In this document: positions 1 to 6,547 of the stretch, in pieces
How positions within the stretch are numbered: position 1 is the stretch's first letter
Layout: each line of letters opens with the position of its first letter
Source: Bacteroidota bacterium
GTDB lineage: Bacteria; Bacteroidota; Bacteroidia; Bacteroidales; Dysgonomonadaceae
Assembly: GCA_023418255.1 (NCBI GenBank)
Contig: JAEZZZ010000138.1
Location: 1 to 17,676 of the forward strand
Direction of reading: 5' to 3'
DNA: 17,676 bases
Made by a program: the position numbers and the translations under genes
The notes under the pieces: generated by a model
Database searches by the model: none
The model's input: only the letters and a program-made list of their open reading frames with translations
What the model was told of the DNA's origin: nothing

Positions 1-69
1 ATACGCTTTAAACTTTTGTTTGCAGCTTTCCTCATCGGGAAATTCTGAGATAAAATCAATCAGGTTCAT
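1..69 (-). CDS. IS1595-family transposase, N-terminal fragment cut by the window edge
   Basis: Reading the minus strand from the ATG at 69 gives an open frame of 23 codons to the window edge. It begins MNLIDFISEFPDEES and continues with CKQKF. This resembles my recollection of the N-terminus of IS1595-type transposases, where a short 'FPDE..C...' segment precedes a zinc-ribbon domain and the catalytic domain. Those later domains would lie outside the window. A TATCTTTGCA box sits 14 bases upstream of the ATG. The element's terminal inverted repeat should lie between this gene and the stop of the barrel gene at 128, but it cannot be delimited without the other end. The call rests on family resemblance over 23 residues only, so a chromosomal gene with a similar start is not excluded. 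Confidence 0.65.
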   Translation of the reverse strand, partial: MNLIDFISEFPDEESCKQKFKAY

Positions 70-82
70 AGAAATATTTTTT

Positions 83-92
83 TGCAAAGATA
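83..92 (-). promoter_or_regulatory. Bacteroidetes-type -7 box before the IS1595-like gene
   Basis: On the minus strand this reads TATCTTTGCA, matching the TAnnTTTG -7 element of Bacteroidetes primary-sigma promoters. It ends 14 bases before the ATG at 69, so the leader would be very short. No TTTG -33 element is seen at the usual distance, so support is from the -7 box only. Confidence 0.35.
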
Positions 93-127
93 ATCATTTT
101 AGGGAAATATACGGACATTCATTTAAA

Positions 128-814
128 TTATAATCTAATGAAATAGGTAATTTTTGCTCCAATATAATGACTTGCCGAGCGAGAAAAATAGGATTTGGTA
201 GAGATACGACTGTCAAAAATATCTCCTAAACCAAAATAGTATCTTCCTTCGACATTGATTTCGCCTTTGCCAGTCTGAAATGCAATACCCATTCCGCCAA
301 TCAACCCGTAATCGAACAGCTTGTTGGGTTTTTTATATTGTTCTTGTGCTTGTGAGCTCAGTTTTTGTTCGTCGATATCACTTTTCAATGCGTCGTTCAT
401 TTTGTCAGAATATCCTAGAAGAAAACTTATCTGTGGCCCGGCATTAAAAATAAATCGCACTTTATTTCCAAAGTATACGTGTGTCATTATGGGTAATTCA
501 GCATAGTTCAGTGCTCTTGAAAAGGCGTAATTCTGTTTTTGTTCGTCTTCAAATTTTTCTTTCCAACCTCGTTGTGTAAAGTTTATTTCAGCAAGAAGTC
601 CCAAATGTTTCTCTGTAATATATTTAAACGAAACCCCACCACTAAGCCCCATGTGCATGTCTTGCACTATGGTCGGTACAAAGTCGATATTGGAAAAAAT
701 AATTCCGCCACCGCCACCAAGATATAGTTGCTGTTTAAACGCTTTCTTTTGAGCCATCACCTGGAATGGTAAAAGGTAGCTTAATATGCAGAATAGTGGT
801 AGTAAACGTTTCAT
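128..814 (-). CDS. PorT-like outer-membrane beta-barrel protein
   Basis: A 228-residue protein with a signal peptide (MKRLLPLFCILSYLLPFQVMAQ) ending at a plausible AQ|KK cleavage site. The rest alternates hydrophobic and polar residues with aromatic strand ends, for example near residues 30-50 (glycine-rich LGGGGG), 75-82, and the last strand YIGAKITYFIRL. A terminal strand with aromatic or hydrophobic residues next to the C-terminus is typical of outer-membrane barrels. The size and pattern fit the 'outer membrane beta-barrel / PorT family' class of Bacteroidetes, about eight strands. The start ATG (812-814) directly abuts the stop codon of the LysM gene upstream (TAAATG), so the two are almost certainly co-transcribed and probably translationally coupled. 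The ligand or role is unknown. An OmpW/OmpA-like small barrel is the main alternative label. Confidence 0.75.
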   Translation of the reverse strand: MKRLLPLFCILSYLLPFQVMAQKKAFKQQLYLGGGGGIIFSNIDFVPTIVQDMHMGLSGGVSFKYITEKHLGLLAEINFTQRGWKEKFEDEQKQNYAFSRALNYAELPIMTHVYFGNKVRFIFNAGPQISFLLGYSDKMNDALKSDIDEQKLSSQAQEQYKKPNKLFDYGLIGGMGIAFQTGKGEINVEGRYYFGLGDIFDSRISTKSYFSRSASHYIGAKITYFIRL

Positions 815-2884
815 TTAGTTGCTTTTATCAATTTTGAAAATCATTTTGTTCTTGTTGTAATTTATCAGGAAGATACCTGTATTTATGAATCCGCCCCAAT
901 TGTTGACTCGCTCAAAGTGAAAAGCAAATTGTAACGATTTAACGTGTACGCGTTGAATTTCTTCCTCAAAGTTATTTCCAAAGCGATGTAGTGCAGTCAT
1001 GAAAAAGAGTCCGGTGTCATATCCAAGCATTCCATATTTTGGATATTTATTCATCAGTTCTCGTTTGTACCAGTGCTTAAATCGTTCGTTGAACTGTGCT
1101 GTTTCCATCTCGTTGTCATCAACATAGAATGCGGAGTAGAAAAATGTATCGAACAGATGAAAATCTTCCTGTATCTCTTTGGGGAAAGTTTGCCATTCGG
1201 GATAACCAAACAGGCGTATTGCGTATTGAGAATGATTCGTTTGAATAGCTTTTAATACTGCTATTAATTCTTTTAATTCGTATGAGTTCCCGGTATTTAA
1301 AATGATGATATTCTCTTTTTGTGATGATAGTTTTTGTGGAAGTGTTTTTACTAAATCCTCCGTAAACGTTATTTCTGTCGGAGTTATGTTGCGTTTAATT
1401 AAATCTGTTTTTACTGACGCAATAAATGAATCTTTATCTTTCTTTTTACTGTTGACGATTATAATGTTACCGTTTGGGAACATGCCGGTAAGCATATCTG
1501 ATGCTCTGGTTTGATAGTAGGATTGTGGAGTGTTGATTTGAAATATGTTTCCATTATTCAATACTTCATTATTTTTCGAAGAGAAAGGCACAACATACTT
1601 TATGTTGTGTGCTTTTGAGAAATCAGACATTACCTTTATTTGTTCATCAGAAACGCCGCCTATCAGCAAATTTAAACTTTGCATTTCAAGAGTGCCAAGT
1701 AAACTTTCAAGTTTTTTGGTGTCAGATGCTCCTATGTCAAATACGTATAGTTCAATGTTGGCACCTTCATTTTTTAGTTTTTCGACAGCCAATAGAAATC
1801 CTTCGTAATATTCTTGTAGGCGAACATGTAGATTGTCTCTTTTATCTAAAAAGGGCAATAGCAGTCCGATTTTCATCACATTCACAGGGATTGTTTGTTT
1901 TTTTTGTATTAACAAACGGTTCGCTTCTGCTTCAAGTTGGCGTGCTTGTTTGCTTTCGAGCACTGTTTGTTTGACAGGTATAATGATTTCTGTGTCGCTT
2001 TGTAGATTCCCTTTTTCATCTATACCGGGATTGTCGCGTTTGATATCTTCAACGGAAACGTTAAATCGTTTGGCAATGCGATAAAGTGTTTCTCCACGTT
2101 TAACAGTGTATCGAATGTTGGCAATTTGCTTTTCATACGGTATAAATACTTCGTTCGATTCAAAAAAAGGAATACGAATAATTTTGCCGATTTGAAATGT
2201 TTCTACCGAAAGTCCCGGATTGGCTCTTTTTACATCTTCCGGCAAAAGCTGGTAGGTGCGGGCTACGGAGTAGAGTGTCTCTTTTGGTTGGATGGTATGA
2301 TAGCGGTAGTTTTTTTCTTTGTCGCTGCTGATAATACGTTGTTGAGGAATTGTTAAATATTGTCCTTCTACAATTCCGTTGCGTGCGCCGCTGTTGTATT
2401 TATAAATCTCTTCAACTGTTGTTTGATACATCTTAGCAATACCATACACTGTTTCGCCTCGTGTCACGGTGTGTCTAAATGTTTTATCCTCTGATGGCTG
2501 CTGTGGTGTCGGTGAATTGTTGACGCTATTTGCGTCTCCGGCCTTCTCTTGAGTCTTAATCGGGATGTATAATATTTGTCCAACTTTAAGTCCTTCGGAA
2601 ACTTTAGGATTGTGGTTTGCAATTTCTGCGATGGGGACAGAAAATGTGCGTGATATAGAATATAGGCCTTCACCTGCTTTTACAATATATTTGTAATATT
2701 GTTTCCCGTTGACCGTAGTGGTCTCGTAGGCTCTGTTTTGTGCATTTGAGTGTGTGAAAAATACAATAAGAAGCAACGGAATGATAAAACTTTTTTTTGA
2801 GATAGATAAGCGTATCTTGCGATGCGATGTTTTTAGCTCTGTTGCATTTGACAATGCTTTCTCTGAAAATAATAGACGATACAT
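815..2884 (-). CDS. LysM-repeat protein with C-terminal periplasmic-binding-protein type I fold
   Basis: A 689-residue exported protein. An unusually long basic N-region of about 30 residues precedes a hydrophobic core (FIIPLLLIVFF) and a likely AQ|NR cleavage site near residue 49. Four LysM repeats follow at about 64-108, 136-180, 194-238 and 258-304. Each has the '(V/I).(R/P/A)(G/K)E.LY.I(A/S)' opening and the final '.IP' strand, indicating peptidoglycan binding. From about 336 (MKIGLLLPF) to the end is a type I periplasmic-binding-protein-like fold of the kind annotated as amino-acid ABC substrate-binding protein. No permease or ATPase neighbours it, so transport is doubtful. A sensor or scaffold role at the wall, as in LpoA whose C-terminal domain has the same fold, is an inference. 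It is first in an operon with the beta-barrel gene. No in-frame Met lies between the chosen start and the signal peptide core, so the start is kept. Confidence 0.85.
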   Translation of the reverse strand: MYRLLFSEKALSNATELKTSHRKIRLSISKKSFIIPLLLIVFFTHSNAQNRAYETTTVNGKQYYKYIVKAGEGLYSISRTFSVPIAEIANHNPKVSEGLKVGQILYIPIKTQEKAGDANSVNNSPTPQQPSEDKTFRHTVTRGETVYGIAKMYQTTVEEIYKYNSGARNGIVEGQYLTIPQQRIISSDKEKNYRYHTIQPKETLYSVARTYQLLPEDVKRANPGLSVETFQIGKIIRIPFFESNEVFIPYEKQIANIRYTVKRGETLYRIAKRFNVSVEDIKRDNPGIDEKGNLQSDTEIIIPVKQTVLESKQARQLEAEANRLLIQKKQTIPVNVMKIGLLLPFLDKRDNLHVRLQEYYEGFLLAVEKLKNEGANIELYVFDIGASDTKKLESLLGTLEMQSLNLLIGGVSDEQIKVMSDFSKAHNIKYVVPFSSKNNEVLNNGNIFQINTPQSYYQTRASDMLTGMFPNGNIIIVNSKKKDKDSFIASVKTDLIKRNITPTEITFTEDLVKTLPQKLSSQKENIIILNTGNSYELKELIAVLKAIQTNHSQYAIRLFGYPEWQTFPKEIQEDFHLFDTFFYSAFYVDDNEMETAQFNERFKHWYKRELMNKYPKYGMLGYDTGLFFMTALHRFGNNFEEEIQRVHVKSLQFAFHFERVNNWGGFINTGIFLINYNKNKMIFKIDKSN

Positions 2885-2915
2885 TTATATTGGTTTTTTA
2901 TATGGGTTTTTCTGA

Positions 2916-2945
2916 TTTGTACAACTTTTTGTACAAAAGTACAAA
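2916..2945. promoter_or_regulatory. TTTGTAC repeats overlapping a -7 box of the LysM/barrel operon
   Basis: TTTGTAC occurs at 2916-2922 and again at 2928-2934, a 12-base period. It also occurs inverted as GTACAAA at 2939-2945, so 2928-2945 is a perfect 7-bp inverted repeat around AAAA. On the minus strand, 2941-2934 reads TACTTTTG, a good TAnnTTTG -7 element about 50 bases before the LysM start. The repeats therefore cover the promoter core and the expected transcription start, as an operator would. No -33 TTTG is seen at the proper distance. The regulator is unknown. Confidence 0.35.
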
Positions 2946-3121
2946 TAAAATTCGAATGCGCTTCCTATGATAACTTTTAATCTTGTTAAATTACCTAAGA
3001 GCATAGTGAAAAGATGTTTGCATAACATATTTGTAATTTGTCAGGAGTTGTTATGCACGGTTTTTCTGTTTTTTAAAAGTCAACGTTATTGATTGGTGAA
3101 AATATCATTATTGGTCTGTGT
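2946..3121. other. Intergenic stretch with a 9-bp inverted repeat
   Basis: This part of the 352-base gap between the LysM and DUF4919 genes has no credible ORF. It holds a perfect inverted repeat, TGCATAACA at 3019-3027 and TGTTATGCA at 3049-3057, separated by 21 bases. There is no adjacent T-run, so it is not an obvious terminator. It could be an operator or a hairpin in a leader. The terminator of the DUF4919 gene follows at 3122-3159. Confidence 0.3.
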
Positions 3122-3159
3122 AAAAAAAATAGCTGACTAATAATTTGCCAGCTATTTTT
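3122..3159 (-). terminator. Rho-independent terminator of the DUF4919 gene
   Basis: AAAAATAGCTG (3125-3135) and CAGCTATTTTT (3149-3159) form a perfect 11-bp stem around a 13-base loop. Read on the minus strand the hairpin ends in a T-run given by the A tract at 3122-3129, about 75 bases past the DUF4919 stop. The A/T symmetry means it could also stop plus-strand transcription. Confidence 0.7.
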
Positions 3160-3236
3160 ATGAATAAGTGCGTAATTTGTCTTGATAATTTGTGCGACTA
3201 CTGGGCTGAAACGCAGCAACATTTCATCCTATTTGA

Positions 3237-3932
3237 TTATAATTTGACGGCACCGTGTTTGCTTGCATATTTAAGAACAGGGGATATTTCAAAATAGATT
3301 TTTTCAACGCCATATCTGTTTTGATCAACTGTAAGATAGTTGCATTTTTTTACAATTTTGTGAGTGCCGCCAAATCGATAACCAAGGAAACTTAATATGT
3401 CATATTCGTGAGCCACTTTTATAACATAAAAAGGTGTTTTAGTTGACATGCCGTCACCTGAGCTGATGATGGCATCTTGGATAACTCTTCTTTTAAATGC
3501 ATTTTTCTTATATGCCTCTACGTTGTTCAGTTGTGCATGCACAAACAATTTTGCATTAATTGCTCTTAGGTTGAACGGGTCTTCAGTTAATAGTGTGTCG
3601 GCATGTTGTAAAATGCTATTGTAGTCGTCATTTGTGAAAACCTGTTTTGTAAGCAGCTCCGAGATAATTTGGTTGGATGTTGATATTTCCGTTGCTGCAT
3701 ATTCGGGTTGAAAAACATAGCCGTAATAAAGATGTCGTTTCTCATCAAGCGTAAGGGTTGAGTCTCCCATTTTGTAGCGTTCGAAAAGATGTGGGTAATA
3801 ATAATTAGAGGCGCTATTTGATACCTCTTTTTCTATTGCCTTATAGTTGGGCGCGGTAAAATCTTCTTGTTCTTGTGCAAAAGTGGTTGCAGCAAAGAGT
3901 GCAAGAGCAAATAAAAAAATACTTTTTTTCAT
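3237..3932 (-). CDS. DUF4919 family secreted protein
   Basis: A 231-residue protein with a clear signal peptide (MKKSIFLFALALFAATTFAQ, cleavage before EQE). The mature part starts with 'DFTAPNYKAIEKEV', then an acidic and aromatic region (YYYPHLFERYKMGDSTLTLDEKRHLYYGYVF, about residues 44-74), helical segments, and a C-terminal beta-rich part (FLGYRFGGTHKIV, DQNRYGVEKIYFEISP). This matches the pattern I associate with the Bacteroidales DUF4919 family, whose function is unknown. It is a single-gene unit, with its own promoter at 3970-4001 and a strong terminator downstream. The family call is from memory of the pattern, not from a search. Confidence 0.75.
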   Translation of the reverse strand: MKKSIFLFALALFAATTFAQEQEDFTAPNYKAIEKEVSNSASNYYYPHLFERYKMGDSTLTLDEKRHLYYGYVFQPEYAATEISTSNQIISELLTKQVFTNDDYNSILQHADTLLTEDPFNLRAINAKLFVHAQLNNVEAYKKNAFKRRVIQDAIISSGDGMSTKTPFYVIKVAHEYDILSFLGYRFGGTHKIVKKCNYLTVDQNRYGVEKIYFEISPVLKYASKHGAVKL

Positions 3933-3969
3933 ATTCTGTTTGTTTAATTATTAGTGTGCATAATGATGA

Positions 3970-4001
3970 CAAATATATTTTGTATAATCCATATAGGCAA
4001 A
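3970..4001 (-). promoter_or_regulatory. Promoter of the DUF4919 gene
   Basis: On the minus strand a TTTG (4001-3998) and a TATATTTG (3977-3970) are separated by 20 bases, close to the Bacteroidetes -33 TTTG / -7 TAnnTTTG arrangement. The -7 box lies about 38 bases before the ATG at 3932. Confidence 0.5.
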
Positions 4002-4084
4002 CAAATAAAGCTAAGAAACCTAAATGATTTGCCTTTCTATTGCGTTGGACTATAAAATTGTCCGATTGTTTGTTTTTGATTGTA

Positions 4085-4966
4085 CTACTGTTTGCCTGAC
4101 ACAGCAACATTTTTGTCGATTTTGCTAATTAAGCCTTGCAGCACTTTTCCCGGCCCCAATTCTATAAATTCTGTAGCACCATCAGCAATCATTTGCTCAA
4201 CCGATTGTGTCCACTTGACAGGGGCTGTCAATTGTGCGATTAGATTTCTCTTGATCGTTTCGGGTTCCGTTTCGCCAATGGTTGACGCGTTTTGATACAC
4301 AGGACAAATTGGCGTTGATAACGTCGTTGATTCAATCGCGGTAGATAGCTCTTTGCGTGCAGGCTCCATTAAAGGCGAGTGAAAAGCACCACCCACTTTG
4401 AGCGGTAGTGCGCGTTTGGCTCCGGCTTCTTTCATCTTTTGGCATGCCTGCTGAATGCCTTCTATTGAGCCCGAAATAACAATTTGTCCGGGACAGTTGT
4501 AATTTGCCGGAACCACCACTTGATCAATTTCAGCACAGATGGCTTCAATTTTTTCTTTGTCGAGACCCAAAACGGCAGCCATTGTTGATGGTGTTTTCTC
4601 GCATGCTTTTTGCATAGCGAGTGCTCGCTTATAGACAAGTTTTAGTCCATCTTCAAACGATAAGGCTTTAGCCGCCACCAGTGCCGAAAACTCACCAAGT
4701 GAGTGTCCCGCGGTCATGTCGGGAATCATTTTTTTATCGAGTGTTTCGGCAAGTATCACTGAATGTATAAAGATGGCAGGTTGTGTTACTTTTGTTTGTT
4801 GCAACTCCTCGTCGGTGCCACAAAACATGATATCTGTAATTCGAAAGCCTAAAATTTCGTTAGCCTGCTCGAAAAGCTGTTTTGCAACAGGCGAAGTCTC
4901 ATATAAATCTTTTCCCATACCCACAAACTGTGCACCTTGTCCGGGGAATACAAATGCTTTTTTCAT
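4085..4966 (-). CDS. fabD: Malonyl-CoA:ACP transacylase
   Basis: A 293-residue cytoplasmic enzyme that moves malonyl from CoA to acyl-carrier protein, supplying the extender unit for fatty-acid synthesis. The N-terminal FPGQGAQFVGMG (7-18) is diagnostic. The nucleophile Ser89 lies in GHSLGEFSAL (87-96), the carboxylate-binding Arg is at 114 in VYKRA, and the catalytic His is at 196 in GGAFHSPLM. The C-terminal ELGPGKVLQGLI (269-280) is also conserved. Length is normal for FabD (about 290-310). It stands apart from other fab genes here. Its leader of about 100 bases carries direct and inverted repeats (5031-5085). Confidence 0.96.
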   Translation of the reverse strand: MKKAFVFPGQGAQFVGMGKDLYETSPVAKQLFEQANEILGFRITDIMFCGTDEELQQTKVTQPAIFIHSVILAETLDKKMIPDMTAGHSLGEFSALVAAKALSFEDGLKLVYKRALAMQKACEKTPSTMAAVLGLDKEKIEAICAEIDQVVVPANYNCPGQIVISGSIEGIQQACQKMKEAGAKRALPLKVGGAFHSPLMEPARKELSTAIESTTLSTPICPVYQNASTIGETEPETIKRNLIAQLTAPVKWTQSVEQMIADGATEFIELGPGKVLQGLISKIDKNVAVSGKQ

Positions 4967-5030
4967 ATTTAAATCACTTTTTCTGTTTGTATTAAATATT
5001 TCACTTCTTTTTTTATGTGACAGCTACATT

Positions 5031-5085
5031 TCAGATTATGAATTGAGTGTCAGATTGTGATGTCTACTAATATTAGACAAAAATA
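5031..5085 (-). promoter_or_regulatory. fabD upstream region: -7 box, inverted repeat and direct repeats
   Basis: The minus strand at 5085-5078 reads TATTTTTG, a TAnnTTTG -7 match without a well-placed -33. Overlapping it is an inverted repeat, TGTCTA (5061-5066) and TAGACA (5074-5079), around a 7-base loop. Just downstream on the transcript are two copies of an 11-mer, TCAGATTATGA (5031-5041) and TCAGATTGTGA (5050-5060), with one mismatch and a 19-base period. Paired sites about two helical turns apart next to a start site suggest an operator, but no regulator can be named. Confidence 0.3.
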
Positions 5086-5206
5086 ATCTTTTTTGCGCAA
5101 ATGAGCTTGCTTGAAGGCAAACATTTTTTTGAATTAATGTCTGAAAGATTATTTTGATAACTTAAATGTTTGATTTTCTGGCCAAAAATCTTGGTTATGA
5201 ATCGCG

Positions 5207-5228
5207 CTTGCTATTATCTTGCTATTAT
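5207..5228. repeat. Two perfect tandem copies of CTTGCTATTAT
   Basis: CTTGCTATTAT at 5207-5217 is followed immediately by an identical copy at 5218-5228, in the divergent region between fabD and the DUF4369 lipoprotein, about 50 bases upstream of that gene's -7 box. It may be a replication-slippage duplication or a paired binding site. The rest of the 346-base gap shows no ORF. Confidence 0.6.
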
Positions 5229-5276
5229 TTAGCCAACTAAATTCAATGCGTATGTCATTTTTTTCAGAAAAATAAG

Positions 5277-5284
5277 TATGTTTG
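5277..5284 (+). promoter_or_regulatory. -7 box before the thioredoxin-fold lipoprotein gene
   Basis: TATGTTTG matches TAnnTTTG and lies 28 bases before the ATG at 5313. Only T-rich sequence, not TTTG, occurs in the -33 position. Confidence 0.35.
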
Positions 5285-5312
5285 TAATCTAATTTTAAGA
5301 AATTACGAACTT

Positions 5313-6476
5313 ATGAAAAAGAAAACAGTTTTTAGTATCGCTTTTGTATTTATAGTTTTGTGCTTGCTTTCATCATGCAGCAAAGAAAAAAGTTTTGTCA
5401 TAAAAGGCGAGATCGCTTCGTCTGACGCACAAACAATATATATTGAAAAGCGTGATTTGGATGGAATAAAACTATTAGATTCCGCAAAATTATCAAAGAA
5501 AGGCACATTTCGCTTTCGTGAAAAAGCTCCTGTAAACCCCGATTTTTATCAACTCCGCGTTGGGTTGCACTCGGCAGTGTTTGCGATTGACTCTACCGAA
5601 ACCCTTGAAGTAAAAGCGGATGCCAAGAACTTTGTTCATACGTTTGAGGTTCTAAATTCAACCGTAAATTCACAAATAAAAGAGGTCAATAGCCTATATG
5701 ATAATACTATCGCAGGTATAAAAATGCTGGAAAAACAGCATAATAGCAAGTCAATTGATGATGTAAATTACCTCAATCGTTTAGATTCGCTCTTGTCTGA
5801 TTATAAAAAGAATGCTGCAAAATATGTATTGGCTAATCCTTCAGGCGCAGTCGCTTATTATACTCTTTTTCGTAAAATTGACGATTATCTTGTTTTTGAT
5901 CCATACACCAAAGAGGACTATCCAATGTTTGGTGCCGTTGCTACCGCTTGGACACAGAATTATCCGGAAACCCCGCGTACAAAGCATCTTTACGATTTTA
6001 CAATGAACGCGTTTAAAGTGCGAAAACAACAAGAGAAACAAGCCAAATTGTTGGATAATGTTACGGTAGTTTCCAATGCTGACATGCCGGATATTCGGTT
6101 AAAAGGCATTTCAGGCAATCAGGTTTCGCTCTCTTCGTTGCGAGGAAAAGTCGTTTTGGTTGATTTTACTGCTTATAGTGCAGAGTTTTCACCCGAGCAC
6201 AATATTCAGTTAAATAATCTTTATCGTCGTTTTCGATCGCAAGGATTTGAAATCTACCAAGTATCCTTTGATTCGGATGAGCATTTTTGGAAAAACGCGG
6301 CAAATAATCTGCCTTGGAAAACTGTACATGATCCGCAATCTGTTTATTCTACGTTGCTATCATCTTACAATGTGAGAAATCTGCCAACCGGATTTATTGT
6401 AAATGCAGAGGGCACTGTGGTTGCTCGTATTGAAGATTATGCAAAAGCAGACACGGAGTTAAAAAGGTTTTTCTAG
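5313..6476 (+). CDS. DUF4369/thioredoxin-fold lipoprotein without the CxxC motif
   Basis: A 387-residue predicted lipoprotein: hydrophobic core to residue 20, then LLSSC with Cys22 as lipid anchor. Residues about 26-110 form a DUF4369-like beta domain (SFVIKGEI, TIYIEKRDLDGIKLLDSAKL, KGTFRF). Residues about 115-250 are helical. Residues about 255-387 are a TlpA/AhpC-type thioredoxin fold (DMPDIRLKGISGNQVSLSSLRGKVVLVDF; cis-Pro at 358 in NLPTGF). Where TlpA proteins have W-C-G-P-C, this protein has SAEFSP (289-294), so the two cysteine positions are Ala290 and Ser293. It therefore cannot act as a disulfide reductase in the usual way. I recall related Bacteroidales proteins with a similar 'DFTAY....SP.HN' segment, so the loss is likely a subfamily trait. 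It is a single-gene unit convergent with aroB. Confidence 0.8.
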   Translation: MKKKTVFSIAFVFIVLCLLSSCSKEKSFVIKGEIASSDAQTIYIEKRDLDGIKLLDSAKLSKKGTFRFREKAPVNPDFYQLRVGLHSAVFAIDSTETLEVKADAKNFVHTFEVLNSTVNSQIKEVNSLYDNTIAGIKMLEKQHNSKSIDDVNYLNRLDSLLSDYKKNAAKYVLANPSGAVAYYTLFRKIDDYLVFDPYTKEDYPMFGAVATAWTQNYPETPRTKHLYDFTMNAFKVRKQQEKQAKLLDNVTVVSNADMPDIRLKGISGNQVSLSSLRGKVVLVDFTAYSAEFSPEHNIQLNNLYRRFRSQGFEIYQVSFDSDEHFWKNAANNLPWKTVHDPQSVYSTLLSSYNVRNLPTGFIVNAEGTVVARIEDYAKADTELKRFF

Positions 6477-6547
6477 AACTACGAAAATAGAGAGGAATAT
6501 CCTGTTTGGTTTTTTTTATTTGCTCTCACATTAGGGCGTTTTACAGA

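Noticed and set aside
3841..4110. Minus-strand frame of 89 codons overlapping the fabD end and the DUF4919 start
   Set aside because: Its C-terminal part is the DUF4919 signal-peptide region read in another frame. It has no motif, and the DUF4919 promoter lies within it.
6493..6517. Hairpin AGGA-ATA-TCCT followed by an 8-T run after the Cys-less lipoprotein gene
   Set aside because: The stem is only 4 bp, with 6 bases between it and the T-run, so it is too weak to call a terminator.
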